A stretch of DNA of 64,000 nucleotides. Source: Gari tellinella. Taxonomy: Eukaryota > Mollusca > Bivalvia > Cardiida > Psammobiidae. The notes beneath the pieces were generated by a model, which had not been told where the DNA came from, ran no database searches, and saw only the letters and a program-made list of their open reading frames with translations. The stretch spans positions 9,734,001 through 9,798,000 of the forward strand of contig OV277867.1 of NCBI GenBank assembly GCA_922989275.2, in the 5' to 3' direction. The translations under genes and the position numbers were made by a program. This document shows positions 19,866-30,135 of this stretch, piece after piece (the stretch's first letter is position 1; every line of letters starts with the position of its first letter).

Positions 19866-20642
19866 TAGGTTAGACCATGGTTGAGCGCGAATAAACTATG
19901 TCGTTTATTCGTTCGCAACCATGGTCTAACCTATTTAGCACTGGCTTGAGCTCGAGGAAAATAAGAAGACCCTTCGTTTCTGCTTTTAGTTTTAAACGAA
20001 AAAGTCATTTTATTTGTAATATTTTACTAAAATTTAAAGATTATTTCAATGTGAACGCCCCCCTCAAACTTATAGAGGATAATTGTTTTTTTCAGTATAA
20101 GATAGAAATTTAATCCATTGAGTGAACATCAGACGTTATATTTTCACGAGTAACGAAGCCACGAGTGAAAATATAACAGTCTGATGTTCACTCAATGGAT
20201 TAAATTCGATCTTATACGGAAAATATACAATTATTCTATTTATTTATGCTTTTAAGCCACTTTTTTAAACGAAATTGTTCGACAATTGTGATAGCGAAAG
20301 TACATGATTTACCCCGTGTTGAGCCCCAAGTTTACATCGAACACATTAACGAAACAGTTTCCCGTACGATGACGTCACTTATTTATTGATTTGACGTCAT
20401 CCGAATTACGTCGTTGCTCCCGATTTTGGATTCCGTTGAGTGGTTCGCGACAAATCGGACTGCCGGAATTTAACGATAAGACACGATTGACTACGATTCT
20501 GGGGGAGCCCTACGGGGAAAACGGCGATTGGTGATAATCCACTGCAGTGGATTACCAAGTGATAATCCACTGCTATTTTCCAGTAATCCACCGAAAAGCA
20601 TAAATAAAATAGTTTATTCGCCAACAACCATGGTCTAACCTA
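19866..20642. mobile_element. Family G element, composite
   Basis: Starts with a 68-bp palindrome (19866-19933, TAGGTTAGACCATGGTTG) and the right boundary CAACCATGGTCTAACCTA (20625-20642) repeats that terminus. The interior contains the segment shared with 9981-10129 and a second hairpin at 20078-20235. Whether the outer pair bounds one element or two adjacent copies is not clear from sequence alone. Confidence 0.55.
20078..20235. repeat. Long hairpin
   Basis: Arms pair GGATAATTG...CAGTATAAGATAGAAATT, TAATCCATTGAGTGAACATC and AGACGTTATATTTTCACG with their complements up to CTTATACGGAAAATATACAA. A CGTGGCTTCG-like loop separates them. Confidence 0.8.
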
Positions 20643-20890
20643 CAGTGGAGAACACGTTATTCTTTCCCGTTTAAACGCAAACGTACGCAAACGCAAAGCA
20701 CTAAAACGTAGAAAAGTGCAACTTTTGGACAATTCTGATAATTCATGTTTATCTTGGTGGCAAACAGTTTGGAGACTGATCAGACGCCGGGTTACCCGGC
20801 GTCTGATCTGGCTCCAAACTGTTTGCACTGCAAATAATAGTTTGAGCGTAAACGCGTTTATTGGGAAAGAAAAACGTTTTCTCCACTGTA
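20641..20890 (+). mobile_element. Family A element, forward, at a family G end
   Basis: 250 bp; left AACACG, right CGTTTT. Its left TA is the terminal TA of the family G end TCTAACCTA, so A landed on, or is abutted to, that terminus. Core has GGAGACTGATC. Confidence 0.92.
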
Positions 20891-21112
20891 TACTAAAACA
20901 GCCTATCGTTCGTCGTCAATATTTGTTTGTCCGGAATGTTCTCAGAAAACACTATTATATATGCATCACGATCTGAAGCTGTGTCAATTTTGAGGTTAAT
21001 TTGAGTTATCGTTACAGAATTAACTGTCCTTGTTGTATTCAGCTATGCTATAAACTGCTTATTCAACATCAACTACAGTTTAAATTGAATTTGTTTATAT
21101 TTGTCCACAATG

Positions 21113-21353
21113 TACAGTGGAGAATCTGTTATTCTTTCCCGTTTAAACGCAAACGTACGCAAACGCAAAGCGCTAAAACGTAGAAAAGAACAACTTTTGG
21201 ACAATTCTGGTATTTCTTGTTTATCTTGGTGGCAAACAGTTCGGAGCCTGATCAGACGCCGGCGTCTGATCTGGCTCCAAACTGTTTGCACTGCAAATAA
21301 TAGTTTTAGCGTAAACGCGTTTATTGGGAAAGAATAACACATTCTCCACTGTA
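21113..21353 (+). mobile_element. Family A element, forward, apex deletion
   Basis: 241 bp: nine bases at the apex are gone (GACGCCGGCGTC in place of the 21-nt apex). Ends AATCTG and ACACATTC. Confidence 0.92.
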
Positions 21354-21497
21354 TAAAAGTTCTTGAAAGTTTTGATTATTGGTGAAATAGGATCATTGTA
21401 TCAATAGTTGTATCTATCCTTGGCGTACTCAGATATGCTACAAACGGAGTTATTCAGTATTGTCTATATTTCGTTTTAAAATAAGTGACGTCATGGC

Positions 21498-21689
21498 AAA
21501 CGCGTTTACGCTAAAACTATTATTTGCAGTGCAAACAGTTTGGAGCCAGATCAGGCTCCAAACTGTTTGCCACCAAGATAAACATGAACTATCAGAAGTG
21601 TCCATAAGTTGTACTTTTCTACGTTTTAGTGCTTTGCGTTTGCGTACGTTTGCGTTTAAACGGGAAAGAATAACGTTTTCTCCACTGTA
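21498..21689 (-). mobile_element. Family A element, reverse, left end missing
   Basis: Starts abruptly at AAACGCGTTTACGC; the first ~40 bp are replaced by GTGACGTCATGGC. The core is reduced to GGAGCCAGATCAGGCTCC. Right end CGTTTTCTCCACTGTA intact. Confidence 0.85.
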
Positions 21690-21695
21690 GCGTAA

Positions 21696-21960
21696 ACCGA
21701 AATTGCAATAAAAACCAGTTTTACAATAATTACTGCAAAACTGTTCGGTTGCTACAACTGACCCCTAAAACACCGAAAAAAACCCACAAAATATCAAGTA
21801 TTTAGGATCATCTAATGGAGTAAATCGTTTCTGAGCGACTTCAAAATTTCATTACAATTCCGGTTATCGCAAAACTGGTGGAACTGTCAGCCGGAATTGC
21901 AATAAATACCAGTTTTGCAATAAATATTGTAAAACTGGTTTTTATCGCAATTCCGGTCAT
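21696..21960. repeat. Inverted repeats built on GGAATTGCAATAAA
   Basis: AAATTGCAATAAAAACCAG, TTTTACAATAATTACTGCAA and ACTGTTCGG (21699-21746) are echoed by CCGGAATTGCAATAAATACC, AGTTTTGCAATAAATATTGT and AAACTGGTTTTTATCGCAAT (21891-21950). 21892-21957 is itself a palindrome ending AATTCCGG. Confidence 0.7.
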
Positions 21961-22354
21961 TACACATCTCCCTGAACATGTGAACTAATAGTTATGTTAT
22001 CATTGGTAAACAGTATAAAGTCTGATCAGGCAGCAACACAGCCATCGAGTAACTCGGCGTTTGACCATACTCCAAGCAACTTGCAACGGACATTAATACC
22101 ACTAAGCACAGACGCGGTTTGTTCGGGAAAATATTTTTTTCCAATGAAAATTGGTTTACTAACATTACGCGGCTTCACAAACAAGATCATGTTCGACGGC
22201 AGCAAGGATTCTCAGTTTTTAATGTTCAACTTACGGCTTCAAGTTTTATTAACAACAAGCCTACCCATATTCTGCGTTTGCTGGAAACACTGTCACCGTC
22301 AAACAGTGTTGATCCTCGCAGAACATCGAGTTAGTCGAGGTATCCAGTCGTAGT
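21961..22354. other. Gap with a worn hairpin core and an unsupported ORF
   Basis: AACAGTATAAAGTCTGATCAG, CGAGTAACTCGGCG and CATACTCCAAGCAACTTGC around 22010-22090 fit a decayed family A/I core. Overlapping ORFs (21994-22353, 119 aa) run through it, which argues against them being genes. Confidence 0.45.
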
Positions 22355-22582
22355 TACAGTGGAGAAAACGTTATTCTTTCCCAATGAACGCGTTTACGCT
22401 AAAACTATTATTTCCGATGCAAATAGTTTGAAGCCAGATCAGGCTCCAAACTGTTTGCCACTCAGATAAAAATGAATCGTAAGAAATGTCTAAAAATTGA
22501 CAATTTGTACGTTTTAGCTCTTTGCGTAAACTTGCGTTTCGTTTGCGTTTAAACGGGAAAGAAGAACGTTTTCTCCACTGTA
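22355..22582 (-). mobile_element. Family A element, reverse, apex missing
   Basis: 228 bp; the GACGCCG apex is absent, leaving GAAGCCAGATCAGGCTCC. AAAACG/CGTTTT ends; right arm GTAAACTTGCGTTTCGTTTG differs from the usual GTACGTTTGCG. Confidence 0.9.
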
Positions 22583-23064
22583 TGCAAACGCTGTAATCAT
22601 TTATAGTTTAACTCTTATCATGCTGAATTGACATATTAGGATTCAACTATAATTATCGTCTGCAATTTCTTTTTGAAATTTTTCATGTTTTCGCATTCTG
22701 CAGAAAAGTTGAATACGAGTAACAAACAGTTTGGATCCAGATAAGATGCCGCGTGACGCAGCTTCTAATCTGGATCCAAAATAGTTGCAAACTCGTGCCA
22801 CGTTGTGCTTAATTAGGGTAAAAACAAACGAACCGCAAATGCGGGTACATGTTGTAAATTACAGGTACTTGAAAGAGTTGATGAATGACTGAAATATGAG
22901 TGGTACACATTTTTGTCATTGATTCTCTCTGAAACGGCGTCTGGTCTGGGTCTGCATTGCCGTATATTCACAATACTCGAAATAAGTTGCTTGTTGACCT
23001 CTGTTACGCAGCATTTTGTTGGGTTATTTACTGTCGTTTATTAACAATCATCTAGAATCTTTTT
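22583..23064. other. Gap with a family C/I-type hairpin
   Basis: 22715-22795 reads GAGTAACAAACAGTTTGGAT, CCAGATAAGATGCCGCGTGA, CGCAGCTTCTAATCTGGATC, then CAAAATAGTTGC: a diverged copy of the CGCGTTACGCG-type core without visible termini. Nothing else. Confidence 0.55.
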
Positions 23065-23285
23065 TTGCCTAAGGTGTTTGCCAATATAGACCATTATCAT
23101 ATACCTATTCTAAAAACAAGCGAATACAGGGCTAACAATATTTTTCCGTATCAGATGGTCCGTATCAGATTGCTACACAATGTTGACGTCACTGCTTTTA
23201 TGCAACACAAAATGAACATGAGCTATTTATATAAAGAAGCTGTGCGCGTGACGTTTCGGAGAATTTTAGACATACAGGTGCCTTA
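23065..23285 (+). other. Unrecognised 73-codon ORF
   Basis: CTTTTTTTGCCTAAG|GTG at 23073 looks like an acceptor and ACAG|GTGCCT at 23279 like a donor. The frame reads VFANIDHYHIPILKTSEYRA and so on. TGACGTCA and TATTTATATAAAG inside it, plus lack of any family resemblance, make it at best a weak exon candidate. Confidence 0.2.
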
Positions 23286-23367
23286 ATGTATGCCGAATTT
23301 GATTATTCGGTTGAACAACATATATATCTAGATCTAATCCCAAACAGTTTAGGTATATATAATAAAA

Positions 23368-23524
23368 GGAATATCACGACAGTGTGTGATTCGGGATCTT
23401 GTATCAGTTCTCGTTGGTTGTGTAATCCAGATCACACTAGAGGCTATGCCTCTCGTGAGATCTGGATTACACAACCAACTCGAACTGATACAATACCCCG
23501 GATCACACACTGTGGTGATATTCC
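23368..23524. repeat. 157-bp hairpin
   Basis: Arms GGAATATCACGACAGTGTGT ... TTGTGTAATCCAGATC and their complements meet at AGAGGCTATGCCTCT (centre 23446). Both strands therefore translate into similar peptides (WLCNP on each), a by-product of the palindrome. Confidence 0.88.
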
Positions 23525-23624
23525 GTTTTGGCCAGACCCTGGCATGCGCGGATCCAAAACATTTTTGTCCGAGTGGGTCCAACCTTGAATATTTAATATA
23601 CGATAGAGAATGCCTTTCTTCAAA

Positions 23625-23831
23625 TACAGTGGAGAAAACGTTATTCTTTCCCGTTTAAACGCAAACGTACGCAAACGCAAAGCACTGAAACGCAGAAAAG
23701 TACAACTTTTGAACAATTCTGATAATTCATGTTTATCTTGGTGGCAAACAGTTTGGAGCCAGATCAGACGCCGGGTAATAGTTTTAGCGTAAACGCGTTT
23801 ATTGAGAAAGAATAACGTTTTCTCCACTGTA
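23625..23831 (+). mobile_element. Family A element, forward, 43-bp deletion
   Basis: 207 bp. The deletion runs from the apex (GACGCCGGGTAA) straight into TAGTTTTAGCG, removing the whole right half of the core. AAAACG/CGTTTT ends. Confidence 0.9.
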
Positions 23832-24480
23832 AACAGGTTTACGTCAAACACATGTTATCAACTGCAAACTGATTTAAGCCAGATCAGACATCGAATAATT
23901 TGCCATTGAGACCCCAAACCGCCCCATACCACTCAAAACCTCTCCAAACCTGCATACAACCACTTAGAAACAACCCAATATACTTGAATTCCTTAATATC
24001 TTATCAAGTAAAGCTTATAAATGGCGAATTTAAGCTAAAATAAAATAAAATAATAATAAATTAAGATAAATTCAACGATGTTTTTTCATTTCAAGAGGAA
24101 TAACTTGTGCAAAATTTAAGATAGCTGTACACAGTTACTTCTAGATATACACTCTTGTGCATGTGTATTTAAATCAAACGGTTCAAACCTACTTGACGAA
24201 AACGGCGTAAGTGTAGTCAGTGAATGGGTAAAACCATCTTGTTTATGTGCAGAGAAAAACTTTATCAGGTCATTTCTTGTTATATCCATCCTCAACCTGA
24301 AATAGAAACTACACTTCAATGAAGCCTACATTAGCCCCTCTTCCGTTGAATATTTATATATAAACTTAGAACAGTATGAATTATCTAACATCAAAACACT
24401 ATTTCATAGAATTACAACGAGGATACATTTCCAGGAAAGAGTGCATACTTATTCCATTCAGATCCTACAAACAACCGGTT
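23832..24480. other. Gap without a supported gene
   Basis: A core trace (CAAACTGATTTAAGCCAGATC) at 23867, a CCAAACC/CCCATACC-rich patch 23908-23975 and an AATAAAATAAAATAATAAT run near 24036. Small ORFs lack support. Confidence 0.4.
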
Positions 24481-25095
24481 CAAACCCTGATCAGACAGCT
24501 CCTTCATTTACCGTCTGATCTGATTCCTCACTTATCTGAAAGTGTGACAGTATATAGAGTTTGCAGGAGAATGGTTAAACAAATGGGAAATGTGACTGAA
24601 TTAGACAAGGAAATAGGGGAGTGTTGTTTCTGCTTTTCTCAAAGTTACGCATTGGAAATTTAGCAGAAGAAACATATAAACGAGTGACAAACAATTTGAA
24701 CCCAGATCAGACGCCGTTTGCAAATGTACAGTGGAGAATCTGTTATTCTTTCCCAATAAACGCGTTTACGCTAAAACTTTTATTTGCAGTGCAAACAGTT
24801 TGGAGCCAGATCAGACGCCGGGTAACCCGGCGTCTGATCAGGCTCCAAGCTGTTTGCCACCAAGATAAATATGAAATATTAGAATTGTCCCAAAGTTGTC
24901 CTTTTCTACGTTTTCGTGCTTTGCGTTTGCGTACGTTTGCGTTTAAACGGGAAAGAATAACAGATTCTCCACTGTAAGCCACGTCATGTTAAAACTCTCA
25001 TGGTATTAAGTTTCCCTCCGTGCAACAACTCCCGCTGAACAAAGCACTCACTATTTGTCTCCCAATGTATGATGTTATACAGAGGAAGAACTATA
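24481..25095. mobile_element. Family I-related debris interrupted by family A
   Basis: GTGTTGTTTCTGCTTTTCTC, AAAGTTACGCATTGG, TTTAGCAGAAGAAACATATA and GAGTGACAAACAATTTGAAC follow the left half of family I; TTTCCCTCCGTGCAACAACT, CCCGCTGAACAAAGCAC and TTGTCTCCCAATG (25012-25070) follow its right half. A family A copy occupies 24727-24976 between them. A separate diverged core lies at 24478-24530. Confidence 0.6.
24727..24976 (-). mobile_element. Family A element, reverse, nested in family I debris
   Basis: 250 bp; AATCTG/CAGATT ends. CTAAAACTTTTATTTGCAG and CCCAAAGTTGTCCTTTTC are its private changes. Confidence 0.93.
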
Positions 25096-25305
25096 ATGAC
25101 AAAACAGTAGGACATTTTAACGGGGATATCTGAATAAAATGAAATACTCCAGGCAGTATCATGAAATCGAAAGTTTGAGTTCTCTTAAATCATAACCGTT
25201 TGTAATGAGTTTGATGTTCAAATATAAGATATTTACAATACACAGTTGACATATTTTATGCATAGTTAACCCTATGTAACATTTTCTTACGAATAACTTA
25301 TTATA

Positions 25306-25381
25306 GGTTAGACTGCATTAGGACAAGTCTTCGTGAAAAAGACCATCTATTTCATGAAGACTTGTCATTTGCAGTCTAACC
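25306..25381. repeat. 76-bp hairpin
   Basis: GGTTAGACTGCATTAGGACA, AGTCTTCGTGAA pair with TTCATGAAGACTTGTC and GCAGTCTAACC. GGTTAGAC recalls the family G end but the rest differs. Confidence 0.8.
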
Positions 25382-25949
25382 GATTTAGACCGCCCATACA
25401 TCCACATAAGGAATATTGTTGTTGGGCTTGCTATTCTATACACGCGCCTGACTCAGCTGCTTTAACTGCGTGCAACGATAATCTGTAAATCAAAATTTCC
25501 TCACAAGAGTTTCATTTTGCCGGGAATATTCCAGTCTTCAAAAAAGGAAGAACTGAATAACCGACTTTGATTGGCCAACGGCACACGATTGCACCAAACA
25601 GGCGGTTTAAAAGTCTTAACACCGAACTCTTATTGTTATTTTGCCATGCATTTAGCAGTCAACCGTACCGTGACCTCCACTGAAAAAAGACGTTATTTAT
25701 GTCTGAATAAACTGGATCTGTTTTCCTCGGTGAAGGAAAACAATAAATGTGTAATAATGCGTATTTACAAAAGTAAAGGGTTCAAACAGTTCTGTATTTC
25801 CTTTAATTATGTTAAATTACGGTAACAAACATATTTGTATTTGTTCTCAAAATTACATGTAGTGTCTACCTTGATTGGCTCTATTTTGAATCACAGATGA
25901 GCCAAAATAGAAAGTTATCTCTTTGATACTAATATCCTCACTTCATATA
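25382..25949. other. Gap without a supported gene
   Basis: An 84-aa ORF (25571-25825) has no recognisable motif and a poor start context. TTGATTGGC occurs at 25568 and 25872. No repeats recognised. Confidence 0.35.
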
Positions 25950-26199
25950 TACAGTGGAGAATGTGTTGTTCTTTCCCAATAAACGCGTTTACGCTAAAAC
26001 TATTATTTGCAGTGCAAACAGTTTGGAGCCAGATCAGACGCCGGGTAACCCGGCGTCTGATCAGGCACCAAACTGTTTGCCACCAAGATAAACATGAAAT
26101 ATCAGAATTGTCCAAAAGTTGTTCTTTTCTACGTTTTAGCGCTTTGCGTTTGCGTACGTTTGCGTTTAAACGGGAAAGAATAACAGATTCTCCACTGTA
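25950..26199 (-). mobile_element. Family A element, reverse
   Basis: 250 bp; left variant CAGTGGAGAATGTGTTGTTC, right CAGATT. Core ends CAGGCACCAAACTG. Confidence 0.92.
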
Positions 26200-26563
26200 C
26201 CCTTTTCAATGCCAATCGTGTAGAAATTGACGAGAGAAAACAGTGTTGATCCAGATAACACAACGAATAACGCTATGTCTGATCAGAACCCATACTGATT
26301 GAGACATGCAAGGTTATCTTTTAAGTAACAATATATACACTCTTCATTTGTACAAGTTACTTCCAGTTAAAGTGTGCATTGAACGGCTATAGGGGACATT
26401 TCATTCGAATGAACATGCTCTGGACATTACTATAATAACGTATTCCCAAAGTAGAAACGTTATATCATATAACTTATTTCAGAAAATTGATTTGACTGAT
26501 TTAGACATCCTTGGACATCTTAAAATAACCTACTGTCAGTTGATCCATTAACAAACTAGTGTG
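26200..26563. other. Gap with a core fragment
   Basis: AAAACAGTGTTGATCCAGATA, ACGAATAACGC and GTCTGATCAGAACCCATACTG (26238-26298) are a decayed hairpin core. No gene seen. Confidence 0.45.
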
Positions 26564-26740
26564 GTACGGTGAAGAAGAAATTATACCTTTTCAAAGAACG
26601 TGTTTACGCTAAAACTATTGTTTCTATTGCAAACAGTTTGGAGCTAAATAAGACGCCGGGTTATCCGGCGTCTCATCTGGCTCTTAACTGTTTGCCACTC
26701 AAATTGCCATGAATAGTAAGAATTATTAGAACGTAAACGA
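26564..26740 (-). mobile_element. Family A element, degraded
   Basis: TACGGTGAAGAAGAAATTAT is the worn left end; GAACGTGTTTACGCTAAAAC and a core with GACGCCGGGTTATCCGGCGTC follow. The right half fades after GTAAGAATTATTAG. Confidence 0.7.
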
Positions 26741-26958
26741 GCACATGTTATTTTCAAAGGAAGGCAAAGTTCAAGTACAAATGTAATTTGCCATATATAC
26801 AACACATCTTTCCTCCGTTTGAAAATGTTCTAGAAAGTTAGACATACTTGTTCTTACATATTAGTAGCTCTAAATAACCTGGGCATTTTATAATAAAATA
26901 ATATTCATCTTCAATACCATAATTTAGACAGTTAATACAATATTGTTAAGCTCCTGGA

Positions 26959-27175
26959 ATTCTGTTCCTACCATATCGCCCCTTTTGGTAAACGGCCTTT
27001 TGCCCCTCCGGCCTTTTGCCCCTTCTTCAAAAAGTGCAACAAGGAACATTGACCCTTTCTGATTTTACGTGCGCGGAATTTGGCCCCTCTCTGTTGTTTC
27101 ATATGCGGAACTTTGCCTCTTCCATATCGGAACTTTGCCCCTCCATATCGACATGTTGCCCCTTCCACATTGAAA
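26959..27175 (-). repeat. Iterated CCATATCG / TTGCCCCT motif
   Basis: Short degenerate units recur: CCATATCGCCCCTTTTGG, GGCCTTTTGCCCCTCC, GGCCTTTTGCCCCTTC, CCATATCGGAACTTTGCCCC, CCATATCGACATGTTGCCCC. The minus strand translates as repeated GAKFRYG-like peptides, which is probably a consequence of the repeat. Confidence 0.65.
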
Positions 27176-27376
27176 TCTTGATTGATATATGATTATTGTC
27201 TTTTAAATTTCAAATTTCTTGTATTTTGAATTAAGATTTGAGTCATCCTTTCCCGATTTTGTGTTGAGGTGAACGTAAAATTTATGAAATCATCATTATC
27301 ACTATCACGCTTTATCGTCGTGTGAAAGTATTCCCCAGTTTAAATGTGACGAGTGTGCGACGACAATATTATTTTG

Positions 27377-27806
27377 TTAAATAAAATGTCTCAAATCGTA
27401 TGGCAAATTATCCAAGTAGTTTTCATAGTCAAAAGTGGTTTTGATATTATTATACAAATTTAAAACTTCACTACCCTCGTCTGTATACCAGCTTTGATAA
27501 AATATGTCAATTAAGCGTTGTTTAGCTGAAAAAATAAACGATGTATCTTGTATCTCTAGATGATTGTTGTTTCCATACATATTTAAAACCATTTCGGCAT
27601 AGCATCGTTTTAACATTTGATAACCAGCATTTACGTCCTGCAACAGATTCTTCATAACAACATTTATAAACAGTCTGTAATAAAATAATATCAGTGTTCA
27701 ATAATTTAAACCAATATTTCAGGATACTAACATATCTGTGTATATACAATGGGTACTTACCCTGTTGTCCAATATACCCCAGCTGTAGCAGTGTTTGTTC
27801 TAACAT
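27377..27806 (-). pseudogene. Non-LTR retrotransposon, post-RT region (broken)
   Basis: Minus strand, 27806 onward: QLGYIGQQGKYPLYIHRYVS, ILKYWFKLLNTDIILLQTVY, WLSNVKTMLCRNGFKYVWKQ, then a frameshift near 27550 into FSAKQRLIDIFYQSWYTDEG and NLYNNIKTTFDYENYLDNLP ending LRHFI. The pattern (GR.PLYI.RY..I.KYW.KLL..., K..LC..GF..VW..Q, F..R..D.F.Q.W) is the segment C-terminal to the RT core in LINE ORF2 proteins common in molluscs and cnidarians. Only the tail is present. Confidence 0.75.
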
Positions 27807-27881
27807 TTTATATTGATTTACAAAAGGCCACGTTTAAACTTTTATATACGGGTACGTTAAACTTTAGCAAGTTTATATATC

Positions 27882-28125
27882 AAGGGCCCGTTTCATAAAA
27901 CTTAGTACGACAAATGATGTCGTAAGTTAGATTATAAAAGTATCAATTTTTATTTATTTCTCTATCTAATTCAGTCTTGTGACATCTCTTTGGAATCATC
28001 TTGAAAAGACAATTCCAAAGAGATGTCACAAGATAGGATTAGGTAGAGAAATCAGAAGTTAAATGTATTTTAAAGTTTTGACGAACGACCGTTTTAGTCG
28101 TACGAAATTTTATGAAATGGACCCC
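27882..28125. mobile_element. Family F element
   Basis: ~245 bp; ends GGGCCCGTTTCATAAAACTT and TTTTATGAAATGGACCCC. Subterminal TACGACAAATGATGTCGTAA; central stem AGTCTTGTGACATCTCTTTG / CAAAGAGATGTCACAAGA. Confidence 0.9.
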
Positions 28126-28601
28126 AAGACTTTATGAATATTATTAGTGTAAGAATCATGTTTATGATAAATCCTTTGTGATACAGTATAATAACATTAG
28201 TACTGTTTGTACTCTTTCAGGATCTCTTTGTGCGTATCAATAATGTTCGCATATTATTTCTAGTCTGCACTGATATGCTTTTGAAAAAAGCATTGGTATT
28301 TTACAGCAAAAATACAGTTGATCTAGATGAACATTTATTTTCTATATAAACACTGTTTTCTTATTTGATGTGTGCAAAATAACTGAAAACACTGTTTAAC
28401 ACGGAATCCCCTTATGCTAATGTTCTGCATCTTTTTGTTTTTCGGGCATATTTTTCAATAGAATACATGCACTTTAGGATTCGGGGACAAAATAAGTTTC
28501 TGTTTTCATGTAAACAAGTTATGGGAGAAGTTATAAGAAATACTAGACTGCTGTGCAAATAAGGTGACAATTAGACAAGTATATTTGAACCGTCTGATAT
28601 A
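28126..28601. other. Gap without a supported gene
   Basis: AT-rich intergenic or intronic sequence; I see no repeat copy or reading frame worth calling. Confidence 0.4.
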
Positions 28602-28818
28602 TTAACCCCTTCACTGCCTTACCCCGAGTGGAAGAGTAATTTGCAAACAGTTTGAATCCTGATCAGACGCCGCGTGACGCGGCGTCTGATCAGGATCCAA
28701 ACTGTTTGCCACTCATTTCAATATTTCAGATATCAAAATACCTAAAATTTAAATTTTAGAAACAAAAGCAGACGACAATTGCTTTTAATTGATGACGTCA
28801 CGGCAGTGAAGGGGTTAA
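28602..28818. mobile_element. Family C element
   Basis: 217 bp; ends TTAACCCCTTCACTGCC and GGCAGTGAAGGGGTTAA are perfect inverted repeats. Core TTTGCAAACAGTTTGAATCC, GACGCCGCGTGACGCGGCGTC, GGATCCAAACTGTTTGCC is off-centre to the left; GCAGACGACAATTGC and TGACGTCA follow. Confidence 0.92.
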
Positions 28819-28839
28819 CTCGTTGCATGCTAGCGGTGG

Positions 28840-28990
28840 AATTGTGATTATCTGTACAAACAGATTGGGTCAAGATACGAGGTGGCGTCACATCAGGATC
28901 CGAATTGTTTTACACTCTCAACCTGTTTTGAAACGACTTTTGAAAAATTCTTATTCAAGAATTATAGCAGACGACATTTGTTGCTGACAA
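28840..28990. mobile_element. Family C element, degraded
   Basis: ACAAACAGATTGGGTCAAGA, ACGAGGTGGCGTCACATCAG and GGATCCGAATTGTTTTACAC, then TATAGCAGACGACATTTGTT. Termini lost. Confidence 0.6.
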
Positions 28991-29227
28991 AATAATTTAC
29001 CAGCATGTAAAAAGTTATTTGAAATCTGAACTGTTCATTAGCAGTTTCAACGGTTAATGACCTAAATGAACACCACATAGTATTGAGAAAGACCTCGATC
29101 CACCTGCTGAATATACCAGTTCAAAGAAGTTTAGAAATTACCTGGTCGTTAAGTCTTTTAATGAATTATGCCAAAACACGGCCACAGGCTTTCTATGGAA
29201 ACAAGATTTTTTTGTGTATTTTTGCAG

Positions 29228-29312
29228 TGAACTTTCTCGCCTTGGGGGAGCTCCTTACTCTGCTGTCATAAACGCTGTCAGCTGGATACCAGACACCGAT
29301 TTCTTCATATAA
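29228..29312 (+). CDS. Candidate terminal exon (unidentified)
   Basis: TTTTTTTGTGTATTTTTGCAG ends at 29227, an excellent acceptor with a long pyrimidine-rich tract. After one base the frame reads ELSRLGGAPYSAVINAVSWI then PDTDFFI and stops at TAA (29310-29312), which overlaps AATAAA at 29311. The ...YSAVINAVSWI ending has some flavour of the C-terminal helix of trypsin-like proteases, but without the rest of the domain I would not assign it. It needs a preceding phase-2 exon, which the exon at 11889 (phase 0 out) cannot be. Confidence 0.35.
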
Positions 29313-29540
29313 TAAAACGATTACATATTGTTGTGTAGTGCTTAAATGAGTGGTGTAAAATTTCTCGGAAAGAAAGTATTTCTGTATTTTGGCAGTAGAA
29401 TTATTGTGTGCCATGAAGGGCAAGATTGGTATTTAACACAATGGCTACATGTATTGGCGGTAAACCGCCAGGCCAAAAATCGTTACAGATAAGCGCGTGC
29501 TTAATTTATAATACAAACATGTAATACGGAAAGTTCTTTT

Positions 29541-29609
29541 TGCAATAGAAATAATAGTTTTAGCGGAATAATAGGTTTATTGGGAAAGAATAACGTTCTC
29601 TCCACTGTA
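29541..29609 (+). mobile_element. Family A right-end fragment
   Basis: GCAATAGAAATAATAGTTTT, then GGTTTATTGGGAAAGAATAA and CTCTCCACTGTA; left part absent. Confidence 0.75.
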
Positions 29610-29679
29610 TTTCCGGATCTAGTACTATACAGGTTGTCTCAAATTTCGGGGACCTAAAGTAAAGGCACCTGTACATGTA

Positions 29680-29880
29680 ACGCAGTAGAAATGACCCACC
29701 CTTGCAAAAGGACCCGGGCTTTTAAACTACGTAGAGGAATGACCCAAGACCGTGCGGGGGTATTTCTACTACGAGTCGATGGGGTCTTTTTCTGCGATCT
29801 GTGGTCATTTTTCTACGTAGTAAAATGACCTCGGTCACTGTTCTACGTAGTGACATGACCTATGGGTCATTTTAACAGAC
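29680..29880. repeat. TCTACGTAG / AATGACC repeat cluster
   Basis: CTACGTAG palindromes at ~29729, 29814 and 29843, each next to AATGACC or its complement (GGTCATTTTTCTACGTAG, TCTACGTAGTGACATGACC). It ends TGGGTCATTTTAAC just before a family A copy. Confidence 0.65.
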
Positions 29881-29885
29881 GTGGG

Positions 29886-30135
29886 TACAGTGGAGAATCT
29901 GTTATTCTTTCCCGTTTAAACGCAAACGTACGCAAACGCAAAGCACTAAAACGTAGAAAAGAACAACTTTTGGACAATTCTGATAATTCTTGTTTATCTT
30001 GGTGGCAAACAGTTTGGAGCCTGATCAGACGCCGGGTTACCCAGCGTCTGATCTGGCTTCAAACTGTTTGCACTGCAAATAATAGTTTTAGCATAAACGC
30101 GTTTATTGTGAAAGAATAAGACATTCTCCACTGTA
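29886..30135 (+). mobile_element. Family A element, forward
   Basis: 250 bp; left AATCTG, right GACATTCTCCACTG. Right arm changes: AGCATAAACGCGTTTATTGT; apex GGGTTACCCAGCG. The last complete copy before an 11-kb stretch without any. Confidence 0.92.

Noticed and set aside
21994..22353. 119-aa ORF as a gene
   Set aside because: It runs through a decayed hairpin core and overlaps another ORF in a second frame; no motif.
23349..23588. Overlapping ORFs on both strands around 23.4 kb
   Set aside because: Produced by the hairpin at 23368-23524, which makes both strands read alike.
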